From Chamaecrista fasciculata (Eukaryota > Streptophyta > Magnoliopsida > Fabales > Fabaceae), in NCBI GenBank assembly GCA_003254925.1, contig QANZ01056254.1:4549-68548 (forward strand): 64,000 nt of DNA, given 5' to 3'. Of this stretch, positions 12,404-26,089 are shown in pieces (the stretch's first letter is position 1; the number at the start of each line of letters is the position of its first letter). The translations under genes were made by a program, and so were the position numbers. Below the pieces are notes generated by a model, which saw only the letters and a program-made list of their open reading frames with translations, was not told the origin of the DNA and made no database searches.

Positions 12404-15400
12404 TTACTGCAAAAACTCTCTGGGATCAGTTACAAAACCAGTTAATGCAGAAGCTGCTGCAGTGTATGGGGAAGCAAGATATACCTGCCCTTCCTTGTGC
12501 CCCATTCTACCTGGAAAATTCCTATTTGTTGTTGACACACAAACCTGCATTGAGTGTTCAAACATGAGTTGTAATTTCAGTGATACAGTCACTATAAAAG
12601 GTAACATTAGCACCAGTTATTTTACTAAACTAGAATTACAGAGGACAAGAGTCAAGTTTATCAACTGTAAATGCTTTTTAGTACAATATTAGAGACTTTA
12701 GCATATCAAGAATCCAGCTTCTTGCTCGAACTCTATGAAGCACTAGCACTTCAAAAAAGGGTCATGCCTGGGTTCAGCATGTGTAGGACACTTATACTAG
12801 GCACAAAGCTTCACTTCAAAATATATAGGGACATGTAGCAGTATGTTATGCTCATTGTCCATTCTTCCTAGCTCAGACTCTAACTCAGCTCAAGTTTATC
12901 TAGGAGTCATCTGTCAAGACTGGCTCTCACAAATAGGAACCTGTCTGTACAATTGAAGGTGAAGTGGACTAAAAGTGAGTAAGACAAGGTTTAATGCAAT
13001 GAATGACAGGTGGATAAATTGGGTTTTTCTTTCTAAGATCTACTAAGTAACAAACTGGTGAATATTTAACTATATAAGTATTTAACTATAAATATTTTTT
13101 TTTTGTTTACCAAAAAAAACTAAATATTTTTTTAAAAAAACTATATAAGTATTGAGAAAGATTAAAATTACCTGGGGTTCATTCAAGCGTCCATATGTGT
13201 CTCTTGGGCCACCCATGCAAGCAGCACAACTAGGACTTGCAGGTTGATCACAGCTAGCTTCTTCGAAAATCTGGGAACAAGTCTTGCCACCTGAGCCAGG
13301 TACCTCAAGAGTGTACAAGTCCATCCAAACCTGAAAACATTGTTTTATAAGCATGGTGTGTGTTGAACAATCAGTCAATCACAGCCATGAAAAACTTCTG
13401 AACCTGGAAACACACTAATACAGCTCATGTTCAAGTATAGAATTAAACACCTTTTGTGTAGCAGGGACAAGAAAAGTAGGAACCTTGACAGTTTTTCCCT
13501 ATAATCATTAAAAAAAAAAAGAGAGAATGAGAAAGAATAGGCAAAACAGTGTGGAGCAAAGTTTCCCATGTTAGTATATACACAATATGAATATTTAAAG
13601 AGAAACTAAAACTAAGAGAGATAGATAACTATAATATTGACTTACAGCAGCTAAGAAAATTTTTGCTGCAGCCATAAAATCTTCAGTCTTTCCACCTGTG
13701 CATGATCCAATGTATACCCGGTCAATTTTCACATCTTTGCATTCTCTTGCCAAAGCTCGGTTGTCTGGAGAATGAGGCTGCAATGTTTCAGTTTACATTA
13801 CATCAACGTCTCCCACTTAAGAGATAAGTTACAAGCTTCCTAATTTATTATATAGAAGTACAGTACCTTGGCCACCAAGGGTTCCAACTCTGATACATCA
13901 AATCTATACTCATCCAGAAACCTGGGTTCAACAAGAAAGAGAAAACAAAGACATTAAAATTAAGTCAGGAAACAGAAAACTAAATGGAAAAAATACATCT
14001 TGAAAGAGTTTTTGCCAAAGATGTAACTGCTCTACAGTGAGATATGATTGTGATAGTCAGTGATTGCTAATGTCATATGGAGATGATCAAACAATTTATG
14101 TCTTACCAATATCTTTAGGATGTGAACTCATAATAAGAGAATTGTAAAGCCTCACGTTTCTCAGTTTTACAATCATTATACTGAGATCTTTAAGATCCTT
14201 AGAATGACATCCCAAAAGTTACAAAAGACAGACTAATTATACTCGGGTATCATCCAAAGAAGCATCTACAATCATAATTTTGGCATAAATTCACTAAATG
14301 CAGCTGGACAACTAGCTAGAAAGGGAAATTAGGAATGCCAGACCCAACCTAATTGCACTAATAATAACACATGAAACAGAAAAGTACACTGGTAAGAGTG
14401 GATCAAATAGAACTTGCCTTGCACTCTCATCGCTATAAACTGGTTGATAGGCTGCAGATGTCTTATCCTATGAAAAACAAATAAACAATGTATATTCCAA
14501 ACAAATAAGAGAAAATTGTAATCAAATAGCTTGTGCTAGTCCAAACAAGAGATGACTATAGTATGGTACTAGCACAACTTTAGATGCATAGATGTTATGA
14601 TGAATGTCTCAGTGTATTCATGCATGCATGTGCCCATAAGCATAAACTATGCTTATATACAACTATATAAACATATTTCATGCTCGATTCCAGAGATGAT
14701 AGAATAAATGGAAAAGAGAGAGACACTGATCAAGTCCTCTAACCTCAAGGTATTTGTATGTGGTCTCATCAGCAGGAACAACACCATTTTTCCCCCCTGC
14801 TTCTATAACCATGTTGCATAATGTCATTCTTTCTTCAATCTATAATTAATACAACATTAAAAAAATATTGCAATTGTAGCAATTGTAACTCATGAATAAA
14901 ACATTAGCTTTTATAAGAAACATAGAGAGAAAACCTGCACATACACTTAAACTTTCAATAGTAGTCCCTCCAAACTCCATGGCTTTATATGTTGCTCCAG
15001 ACATAGATATTTCACCAATAATCTACATAATATTAATATTTTTCTAAGGCATCACCACAGAAAATTATCCATGTCATATCATTTTAACTAACTGCTCTAA
15101 ATTTAAAGGGGTAAAAGTGCCAGAGGAACTCATCACTCACATGCAAAATTAAATCCTTTGCAAGCAAATAGCCGGGCATTTCACCATCCAGTATGAATCT
15201 CAAAGTTGGAGGAACCTGCAGTTTAAGTATGAACAGGGAAGTTGCGGGTCATTTGTAGGGAAAAATAAAAATAAAAATATTAAAGCAAAAATGGAAGTAA
15301 TGATTATCTGCTTCTGTACAAATAAAAGAATACATTTTCAGATAACTAAGGAACTGAAAATGTACTCTGTTAACAGAAGGTTATAAACTTATACTGAACA

Positions 15401-17610
15401 CAATTGTTCGGTATTCTCTCTCTACACACACAAATATGTATATATATATATATATATATTGAAAATATTATAACATGCCTTTAACAAAATCTTCCCTGTC
15501 CCCAATATAAAGGCTGCATCAGTGTTACCAACTCCAGTAGCGAATTGGCCAAACGCTCCGGCAGAAGTTGTATGAGAATCGGTGCCAAACAAGACCTGAT
15601 ATCATTGATGAAGAGACAAAAGTAGCTGTGAGACCTTAAGATGTTATAGATTCAAAATATCAATAGCTTCCTAAACATAATGTTACCTCTCCTGGTCTGC
15701 AATGACCTTCCTGGGCAAGAGCAATGTGGCAAACACCTTTATAGTCAGGGTTAGCCTGCAGTGACAAAAAACGATATTTATACAATTCAAAAGAGTCATA
15801 CAAAAGAAACATAACCGTTAGCTGAGTATGCCTTATCTTAAATATTTAAAACTAAATGAAAGTTCCAACGAAATGAAAAATCATATAAATGAAGAGCTAC
15901 TTCAAAAGAAGACCAGCTTCATAATTTTTCTGAGGATATTATTACATCCATTTGAACATGAGCAGCAACACAAAGAGAATTGAAGTTCAAATAAAATAAA
16001 CTGTCTTGTCAAGCCATTCCTTTATAGATCATAATTTTTTAAGTTAATATTTGAATTTTATTTGATAACTTGAGTAAAAAGTAAATCATTTTTCTACAGT
16101 TAAATATTGGTTTATGCTATTTTATTAAGTATTATTGTTAATATTTTAATAATTTGTTTTTGGGTAAACGATGGTATGAAGCATTGAACCTAAGCACCAT
16201 GCAAATTAAACCCCTCACTTCTAGATCAGACATAGTAGCTTTAAACTATTTTTTCCTTTTTTTCTTTTTGACCTTTTATATACTAATCCATTATACACAA
16301 TTACCCAATAAGCAAGAAAGACTGGTACTTGAGACACGTTACTAAAGTTAACTGTCCCATTTAACCTGCCAACTAATATTATATTTAATCTTTGTTTAAT
16401 CAATGAATAACTTAAATGAGTTAAGGATATGTATGTTTTATACAATTTAAAAAAGAAAACTCACTTCAATAAACAATCAATCAGAGAAATGATAGAAAAA
16501 GGCCATACCCTAAAATTACTGCGATCTGTAATGTCATAGAAGTACTTAATGTGTTGCTCCAAGCAGAAATCTCTAGCAATGTCCACATTTCGATGTGCAC
16601 GTTCATCATTTGTGAATATGTAGTGATCAGGGATAACTACTATCTTTTCGCGGTCCCAAACCTTCATTTTAATATGTATATGTCATGTGAAAAATATAAT
16701 CCTAGCTAATAGAGTTGGTTATTGATATTTGATACCATGGCTGGCTGTATTGATTTCATCTTATTACATAATCAAGGAAAATTCATAGAAGAACTTTCTA
16801 ATAGTATACATACACGAAAAATTAATTAAAAGCAGTCTGATAGTATAGTACCCTTGCATTTTGACCAAACTCTTTCTTGAAGGTTGCAGATATGCCAGGA
16901 CAAGTAATGTCGTTGATCATCAAAATATCAGCATTAACCCAGGCGTTTTCACCTGGTCTAATTTGAAATCTCTCTGAAGCTCTAGCCAGTATCTTTTCTG
17001 TCATTGTCATTGGAATTTGAACCTATATAAATATAGTGAAGCAAAACACACTATTACAGCTAGAATTTTTGAGCTGATCAATGGAAGATAGGGAATATTA
17101 AGAGTAAACCTAATTTTTTAGTCTCTGAGTTCATCTTAAAATTGCTATTTAGTATCTGTATATTGGAAATAAACTTTTTTTGGTTGATTTTATTACAAAC
17201 CTTAACTATTTAGTCCCATTATTCGTTATGACTAAATAGTTCATGTTTGTAAAAAAATCAAGGACCAAAAAATTGAAGGACGAAAATGTTAATTTTCTAG
17301 AATATTAAAGTGATGAATTTGATTTGAACCCAACTGAGCCAGTGGTGGAAGGCTTGCGTTCGAACTGTTGAGGTGCTGCAACAGAAACAATCTTCCTCAA
17401 GATTTTTCTATTGCACTTGTCAGTTCCAAATGATGATGAAGGAAAATAAGAGAGGTCTAGATTTTTCTGAGACAAAAATATCAGAATTAGATATTTAGGT
17501 TAACAAACAATTTTAAGATTTAAGAGCTGAGAATTGCAGTTGCAGCAAAAGAAAGCAACCTTGTCATTGATGACAGATGAAGGGCTGAAAGCCCAGATAG
17601 TGGAAATCAT
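12404..17610 (-). CDS. IIL1: 3-isopropylmalate dehydratase large subunit, tandem copy A (divergent)
   Basis: Aconitase-family Fe-S subunit of plastid isopropylmalate isomerase (2- to 3-isopropylmalate, leucine synthesis; related steps in Met-chain elongation in some plants). Fifteen exons: 17610-17560, 17466-17335, 17022-16852, 16661-16509, 15755-15687, 15595-15479, 15215-15141, 15022-14945, 14839-14744, 14467-14418, 13921-13867, 13777-13646, 13498-13451, 13330-13172, 12544-12404; 508 residues, open throughout. Cluster cysteines are present: GSCTGGK (C375) and SCAACMGG (C444, C447); TDSHT is kept. Oddity: the family motif THDVCGPG reads INDITCPG here (N98 in place of His). Introns 6 and 10 use GC donors (AAG|GCATGT, AAG|GCAAGT); only these keep frame and match copy B exon lengths. 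The N-terminal ~60 residues suit a plastid transit peptide. Expression and activity are unknown. Confidence 0.9.
15437..15460. repeat. (TA)n microsatellite in intron 6 of copy A
   Basis: An alternating TA run lies just downstream (in the sense of transcription) of the GC splice donor of intron 6. No other feature is visible. Confidence 0.85.
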
Positions 17611-19018
17611 CACTGAGACTGATTCTAAGGAAACCAAAAACTGTAAGTAGTGGATGTTAGATGAAAACAGAGGAACTCAAGGCAAAACAAAAACAGAGTT
17701 GACTATGAATATGATGATGGCTAACATTTAGTAAAGAACAATGATAATGTATTGATGTTTCGTGTTACCTTCCTTGAAAGGAGCAGCAATAGTCACAATC
17801 CATACGTCTTTGAACACCTGGGTCGTAGTGAAATCGCTATCAGCAGCCTCTGAAGAACCAATAGTGAAATGCGTTTTGTCATCTAGCACACAAGTCAACA
17901 AGAGCGTGTGTCTGTGTCCACTACTCCACTCTCTGTTGGAGATTTTGTTTTTGCTTCTTCTTCCACTCGTCAAGTTTTAGTGTTGCTTGAGTTTACATGC
18001 AAGGAAAGCTAAGAACTTTTTTAAGGGTTCAAACTCAGTGCTCTGACATTCTATCTTCCATCATCTTTTCTGTCTTTAATTCCATCTCTTATATCTGTTT
18101 ACTACTTTACTGTCTATTCTATCTCTGAAGTTTTTTATTTAAATTAATTTTATCATTTATTTTAACTTTAATTAAATATTAACAGCAAATTTTTCGTGAC
18201 TAATAATATATGATAAAATTAGTAAAAAAATAAACTCAAATATTAATTCAAATTGAAAAAATATAATAAAATCAATTGCTAGTTTATTGAAAAAAGTTAG
18301 TCAAAAGATAAAATTAATCAAAATGTGAAACTTTGATAATAAAATTGACAATAAACTAATATTGAGGACAAAATTAAAAATTAATCTAAACTTTGAACTT
18401 TTGAATATTAAGACCATGGCTGTTTGTTTTTTTAGCTTTGTTATCACAGATTGAAACTTTCAAAAAGAAGTGCTGATGAAACTAGATGACAAATAACTAA
18501 ACAACTTTTGTAAAAATGAATATAGGGATCTAAAGGTAAGATAGAACAGAAGAAAAAAAAAAGGAGGAAGAAAGAAAGAAAACAGAGGCTACTCACAGTA
18601 TTTCCATCTTAATTGGTTAATGAAGGGTCAATGGTTTAGGACCCAACCAACCGTGGTTCATGGGAAAAAATCCCTTCAACTTCATTTTGCTTTCTTGCTA
18701 GATGTCAACCATGTTATTCATAATGTATATTCTATGTTTTACTAGCTTACAGCCCATAATTAACATAACTAAAATTAAGTAAACTTTGTTAAAGGGGAGA
18801 GTCCATAAAACAAAAACTTTTGACTATTGTCTAGAATGAGAATTTCACTTAGTTTGAAAGGCCAATCAATAGTATAATCACATCAGATTTATTGGAAAAG
18901 TTCAGATACACTGGGCTACTTAAATATTAATAGCTAAATTTTGGGCACACGGCTATAGAATGCCAAAATAACCAAGGCATACGTAGTATTACAATGAAAT
19001 GATTGATATAATAATATT
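17611..19018. other. Spacer between tandem isomerase genes; promoter region of copy A
   Basis: About 1.4 kb separates the stop of copy B (19019) from the ATG of copy A (17610). The stretch is AT-rich with degenerate repeat sequence (about 18120-18420). A minus-strand open frame at 17728-17973 has no recognisable homology and more likely lies in the 5' leader or promoter. The short distance suggests that copy A may have inherited or rebuilt its own promoter here. Confidence 0.5.
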
Positions 19019-22000
19019 CTACTGCAAAAACTCTCTTGGATCGGTAACAAAGCCAGTCAAAGCCGATGCTGCAGCTGTATATGGGGAAGCCAGATATATC
19101 TGACCTTCCTTGTGCCCCATTCGTCCTGGGAAGTTTCGGTTCGTTGTTGAAACACAAACCTGCAAAACAAACCGCATAAATGAATTCAGATTCCTACCAA
19201 TTTCAAAGGAAGCTTGTATATGACAATCATATGGCTTGCTCAAGATTTAACATTAAGTCAACTACTTCCTTCTAAATTATCAAAGTTCATATAATTTAAT
19301 AATCAATGGAAACGAAGACACAGGATGGCTCGTCATTTATTTAGCCAAAGATCTATTCTTATTGTTCCATGAGTATTATGCCACCGAATTCTTCTCCATG
19401 ACCAGTAAATGGCAGCCTTTATTCATCACTGCCAGCTGTAATTTACCATTGGTCCTTTCACCACAACATTCTCAGCTGGTCTAATGAGTTCGTAAAAAAG
19501 GCCCCCACAACCATAAAAAAAAAAAAAAAAAAAANAAAAAAAAAAAAAAAAAAAAAAAACCTTTACAGTCACTTATAGTTTTAAAAAAAATCAAAACCCT
19601 ATCCTGATGATTATAGGGAAGATGGGTTGCTTACATGCTTTTTCAGTAATAAACCATTTTAAGTTCATCTCATACTACTGTGGGCTTAAACAAGCTATTT
19701 AAAGATCATTACTGATAGTAGAGTCGTTTTAGTAAAATAAATAAAAGTTTTAAAGTTTAGATGGATTGAGCCAGTCCTGTCTGCTACATGATGCACCAAG
19801 CAGAAGCAGAGGAACTTGCCTGAGGTTCATTTAAGCGTGCATACGTGTCTTTTGGGCCACCCAAACAAGCACCACAACTAGGACTTGCAGGTGTGTCACA
19901 CCCAGCTTCTTCAAATATCTGGGAGCAGGTCTTACCACCAGATCCAGGTACCGGGATGCTATATAAGTCCATCCAAACCTGCAATTCCACCAGTAGTTTA
20001 CATACTATGTGATAATTATCTTTAATCATTTCATATGGAGAATTTAAAACTATGAATCCCATGAACTATACATGGAGAAGTTTTCAAACCTTCTGAGTTG
20101 CAGGCACAAGAAATGTGGGAACTTTCACTTGTTTACCCTGCAGATGCAGAAATCAAGTTGTGAGGGAAAATAATATCATGCCTTTAAGAAAAAGCTTGAA
20201 ATAAATTTTAAAAAAAAACATATTATAGAAAATTGATTGAAGATTTTGATACAAAAATGTTCTATAATAACTTAAATAGATCTACACAAGATGTAGTAAT
20301 TGCTAAACTGCAATATATAATACCATAGAAGACAACCCCTTTATCACACAACGCTAGCAAGTCATATGTTTAGTTGAAAGGAAATGGGTTACCCAGAAAA
20401 GCCACCCAAAACAAGTCATCAAAGTCCAACTAAAGTCCAGTAGAATTTTACACCGTTTGGCATTTAAGATTTTGGATGGCACTAATATATATATTAAAAA
20501 ATTGGCAGCAGGAATATATGATGCTTACTGATGCTAGAAATACTTTTGCTGCAGCCATGAAATCCTCTGTCTTACCACCTGTACAAGATCCTATATATAC
20601 TCTGTCAATTTTCACATCCTTGCATTCTCTTGCCAAAGCACGATTATCTGGAGAATGAGGCTGTGAAAATGCAAACATTATATCAGCTAAAGAACCTAGC
20701 AGCATCACATAAATAAAAAAATAAAATAGGATCTACACAGAATAAAATCTCACTGCAATCAAATCAAATAATCACCTTGGCCACCAGTGGCTCCAGTTTT
20801 GAGACATCAAATCTATATTCAGAAAGAAACCTAGATGCCAATAAAAAATACGAGAACATATTAAACCATGTATTAGTAACAGATAACATTAAATTGTAAC
20901 AGCTAATTCAGAATAATATTGAATTTTTCCCTCCCAATTTATAAGGAAAACACTATGTATAGTCAGTCACACTTCCTAATAAAATCTCACTACAGTCGAA
21001 TCTCTCACGATGCATGCTAAAAAGCAATCATGCTTACTAATATATATCAGACCTATAAGCTAGCTAACTCACATCTGACATGAGATTTAAAATAAGACAG
21101 TTATTATTCATCCATAAAGTAGACCAAGCTCATACATGAACACATGCTTCAAAGGAAAATTTATGTCAGATGATACACCAATGCAAATCATTAGATGAAA
21201 AAATAAGGCTTTAATAACAATACACCTTTATGAAGGTGTTAAATGAAGTGTTGCTCTTTAACATTCAAGCGGAAAAAGAGATTTATTAAATAATTGAGAT
21301 AGTAAAATGACCATGATATGTATTTAGTCAGGCTATTTACTAAGTATCAAGGTTAAAATATTTGTGGTACAAACCATATTGACCAGGGAATAGAGATCTA
21401 TTGATTCAAACGGCAAGTTTACACTTCTCGAAAGTATTTTATTAAAATAAGTAGGAATGTTTCAAGTCATCAACACTAAATAAAAGCAAAAACAAGGACA
21501 GATTAGATATTAACACCTACCTAGCTTGATTGTCACTATAGACTGGCTCATACGGAACAGATGTCTTATCCTGTACAAGAAATGATAAAAACAGTGAAGC
21601 AATTGTTAGAAAACCATATTCTCTATTAAAACAGAAAAAATTACCCATAGGAAAACCACATTCAGCAACCCATCACATGTGAACATACTAACTTAATGGA
21701 AAACCAAATTTTGGCAGCTAAATAAACAATTAAAAACCAAAACAAAGAATAAGAAAATCACAACACTGTCAAGACATCGTTAAGAATACCCATGATAGAA
21801 AAAATAAATAAATAAATAAAAATAAACAAAAATCCCTCAGACAATTATGAGCTAGCTGATTTGGCTGAGCAATCACAATTTTTTTCAATCTGCAAGTCAA
21901 TGTATGTATAGAAAAATACAAGCAAAATGAAAATAACTAGTTACAGCATGAGAGGCAACATATCAATACAAACCTCAAGATATTTATATGTAGTATTATC

Positions 22001-24324
22001 AGCAGGAATGACACCATTCTTGCCTCCAGCTTCGACAACCATGTTGCACAATGTCATTCGTTCTTCCATCTATTCACCAGAGAATATTACCAAAGCAACA
22101 TAAATAATTATAATAAATGAAGTTGATAGACTAAGTGAGAGGACATTTGCTACCATACCAACTTGGTGGATATACTTACATTTAAACTTTCAACAGTTGT
22201 GCCAACAAACTCCATAGCTTTATATGTTGCACCAGCCATAGATATTTCACCAATAATCTGCAAGATAAAAATATCATTGCATGTAAGGATGTAACTATAA
22301 CTAAACAACCCACTGTTAGTCAGTTAACATATGAATATGGCAATGGCATATGTAATACAATAATATAAAAGAAAAGACGTAAACTTACTTGCAAAATTAA
22401 ATCCTTTGCAAGCAAATAAGGGGGCATTTCTCCATCCATTACAAATCTCAGAGTTGGAGGCACCTGCAAATTATTTAGTGTTCACGCACTCAAATATATG
22501 TATGGGGATCAGAAGTTATTTAAATAGAAGAAAATACTGTAGGGGCATTAGGCTCTAGTTTCATAGTAATAAGAAAAATTATGCAATAACTAACTAGAAA
22601 TTACAAAAGCATCATAGACCACAGTGAAAAACAAAATAACCTTAAGGAGAAGCTTTCCTGTCCCCAAAACAAAACCTGCATCAGTATTACCAATGCCAGT
22701 GGCAAATTGACCAAATGCTCCGGCAGTACAAGTGTGAGAATCAGTACCTAGGAGAACCTGAAGATACCAGAATCAGTATAACAAAGGTGGAACAAAATGC
22801 TATCAACTAGTAGTATTTAACTTTTTAAACTAGTCAAACCTCTCCTGGCCTGCAATGGCCTTCCTGTGCGAGTGCAACATGGCACACACCTTTGTAATCT
22901 GGGTTTGCCTGCATGATTATAAGTTCACCTTTAATGTCCATGGCCATGGTGCATTACCACATGCTCTTTAAGAATCCAAATACCAAGTTAATATTGAAGG
23001 GAAAAAATATATACCTTAAAATTACTTAAATCCTTAATATCATAAAAGTACTTGATATTTTGCTCCTGGCAGAAATCTCTTAAAATGTCCACGTTGCGAT
23101 TGGCACGTTCATCGGTTGTGAATATATAATGGTCAGGAATTATAACAAGCTTTTCTCGGTCCCAAACCTTAGATTTCAAAACAAAGAAGCAGTCAGAAAT
23201 ATTATTAGGAACAAACATATGTCCTTTAACAATTTGTATAAGCATTCAACCAAGATCTCTTTCTTACTATATAAATTTATTCATCACAAAAAAGATTTGA
23301 CAAAATCTGTCATGGACATTAACAAGAGAAAGTTGAAACCAAAATAATTTTTTGGATGGTAAACTTCGAAGTCCAAACTATATAATTTACATTTTAATCT
23401 TTCCTAGAAGAAAATTTATTGTTTCATTTCTTTATAATGAACAGCATAATAGCTATGCCGTGGTTCACATGACCATGACATCACCTACAATTCATTCTTA
23501 ATACTCGTCCTATTTTCTTACTCAATTACAAATTACGATGATTCATCCTTCTCCAAATTACCTAAAATTAATCTCTATAGTTCCAGTGGCATCCAAAAGC
23601 ACATTTGATTCTACTACTAATCACACACTAACATCTCACTAAAATTTTTAATAACCAGGAGTCATACTAAACAGAAACAGAAATATTAGGTAGCAGAAAA
23701 CCATTACCTTGGCATTTTCACCGAATTCTTTCTTGAAAATCCCAATAGAACCAGGGCCACATACATCATGGGTCATCAAAATATCAACATTAACCCAAAC
23801 ATTGTCCCCTGGGCTCAACTGGGGTTTCTCAGACGCCCTAGCTAAAATCTTCTCGGTCATCGTCATTGCCGTCTTCACCTGCATTCAGTAAATCCAGCCA
23901 TCAGTTATAAGCTAAGGTCAAACTAAACCCTCAAATGGGAAAAAAAAAATGGCGCAACAGTACTGATCCAGTGGCGGAAGGCTTGCGTTCCGATTGCTGT
24001 GGAGCTACAACCGAACAACATATTCTCTTCGAAACTGTCTTGTCGCATCTCTGAACCGAAATAGGTGACGCCGAAGCGAAAGCAGAGAGATCCAAATCTT
24101 TCTGAGAGGCAGAAAACCAGAAGAGCCATGAGTTAAAGCAGATTTAAGCCTCTCAAATATGGAAAAGAATAATCTCTCGGGACAAGAAAATCAGGTGAAA
24201 TGAAAATCATATGCTGAATCTGAGAAAATAAGGAACATAATCATATGCTTCTCTGGAAAAAAAAATAATCGACCTTGCTGTGGATGAATGATGTGAAGGT
24301 TGGGGCAAAGACAGAGGAAGCCAT
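19019..24324 (-). CDS. IIL1: 3-isopropylmalate dehydratase large subunit, tandem copy B (conserved)
   Basis: Plastid leucine-pathway isomerase subunit that works with a separately encoded small subunit. Fifteen exons: 24324-24274, 24101-23964, 23878-23708, 23167-23015, 22908-22840, 22757-22641, 22463-22389, 22257-22180, 22069-21974, 21570-21521, 20830-20776, 20660-20529, 20137-20090, 19978-19820, 19159-19019; 510 residues, close to the usual ~509. It starts [10 protein letters not shown] with a Ser/Thr-rich transit-peptide-like N terminus. Conserved: THDVCGPG (His100), LLGTDSHTC (199-204), GSCTGGK (C377), SCGACLGG (C446, C449), [15 protein letters not shown] near the end. Exons 3-15 equal those of copy A in length, and exon 2 is two codons longer. 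Intron 14 uses a GC donor (CAG|GCAAGT) where copy A has GT. This copy is the better candidate for the ancestral function. Confidence 0.95.
19514..19559. repeat. Poly(A) run with an embedded N (N at 19535)
   Basis: About 45 A residues with a single ambiguous base, inside intron 14 of copy B. This is probably an assembly or consensus artefact in a homopolymer of uncertain length, not a biological site. Confidence 0.85.
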
Positions 24325-25617
24325 TGTTGTGTATGGAAAGGCTTTCTCACGTGTCAGGGCAGAGAAGAACAGTGTTAACTTTCGGAGGCGGCGGCGTCGT
24401 CTAACAAAAATAAGAAGCCATTTGGCTTTAGTTTCGTAATTATATATTATTATATTTGTTTACCTTATCTTATTTGTAAATTGCTATTGTGGCTCAAAAA
24501 CATAAACAATTTTCAAGCAAAGTTTATAATTTCCCCCCTTGTATCTTGCTTGCTGTCCATGGATTTTTGCGATTGCGAGATCACAACTCACAAGGGCCTC
24601 AGAATTATTTTTTTCCCATTTTTCATTCGATAAAAATAATTTACACTGACTTCTTTTAAAATTCAATTACACATAATTTTTCTTACGACAATTACATTTA
24701 AATTTTCTTATATTGCATTTATACCATACAAACTTTTTCTTTGTTTATATTCTTGCAATAAATTTGATTTTTTTAACATAATTTTTTTTTATAAAGTTTT
24801 TAAACATGATATTTGATTTCAACGTAGGTTGACTCTCTTCTGGTGTGTTTCTTTCTTTCTGCAAATTGTGCGTTATCATCATCGTCCTTGTGCAGCTGAA
24901 GCAATCATATATTCCTCACTAGAAGAATAACGCTAGAAGAATAATATGTCCTAAGTTATGAGCCTAGATGGATCAAAATTTACCCGGTTATTTTCTTCGT
25001 ATCATAAAACTCATTTTTCAAGAAACAAGTATTTTATTAAAAATAAAATGAACGCTTTTTAGGAATGGGTGTAAGATGTGAATACTTGAGAAGACGCTTA
25101 TTATTTACACTTTGTAAACCTCATACATTGTCTTTTCGTATACGTTCAATTTTACATGCATGACACAACAAACAAACAACTGATTCAAGTTTTTTAATTT
25201 GTACTAGAATGAAAAGGATCTTAGGTGCAAACCTACAAGATACAAGCTTTGAGATTATGATGTGCATCTCAAAGTAATTTACCTTAATCCTATATGTTTA
25301 CTAGAAGAACTAAAGAAATTCATTCTATTTACTATTTCCACTCCTACAAGACGAAGCTAGCAAGTACTTGAAAGTCGTTAATTCAAACACAAATGCTTGG
25401 GGTATCAAGCTAACAGAATCACATATTTCAAATGTTTCTAATTAACAACATAAAATGTACAATGTGGCTTGTAAATTCAACATGCAGGATAGAAAACTAT
25501 TCAACTAACAATTTATGGATTGAATAGAGTCAAAACCACCTAGCCATGTGGCAGTATTTACTTAACTATGAGCAACAAAGAAGCTTTTAAGACTGATTAT
25601 TACAGACAAGAAACGGC
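24325..25617. other. Promoter region of isomerase copy B and TAF10 3' region
   Basis: Sequence just upstream of the copy B ATG (24325-24410) is relatively GC-rich ('cggaggcggcggcgtcgtc' near 24385), as expected for a leader. The rest is AT-rich intergenic DNA leading into the TAF10 3' untranslated region. No further gene is seen. Confidence 0.5.
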
Positions 25618-26053
25618 TCATTCATCTCGTGTGGCAGGGTCCATTCCAGTTGAAGGGCTATCAGCAAAATATTCTTGATGCCTCACATTCACACCATACT
25701 GCTCATAAATAACAAGAAAATGGAGGGCAGTAAGTAGATTAGATGAGAATGAAAGCTAGAAAACCTGCAATCTAATCACCAACAAATCTACCTCAGTTTA
25801 ACACTACAACATTATCCCCAAAAGAAGCTACCAAGTTACAGCACAATATTTTCAGGTTTTAGCTGAGTAAATGTATGTGCAACTATAGGTATAAATGAAT
25901 CAAGTTATTCATAAGCTATTCATGTTAAGGCATTTAACTTCTTAAACGAAAAAAGTTTGAAAAAATACCCGAGACCAGAAAAAGAAAAACCAAAGTTGCA
26001 TGATTAAAAAAATAAACTACTTATTATTCAATCGAAATATGTACAGAGAAGCC

Positions 26054-26089
<36 letters not shown>

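Noticed and set aside
12404..17610. Isomerase copy A as a pseudogene
   Set aside because: All 15 exons are open, phases close, lengths match copy B, and the Fe-S cysteines are present. The two apparent donor defects are legitimate GC donors. Only the THD motif change remains unusual.
17728..17973. Minus-strand open frame as an upstream exon of copy A
   Set aside because: Copy A already has a first exon equal in length (17 codons) to that of copy B, and this frame has no similarity to the family.
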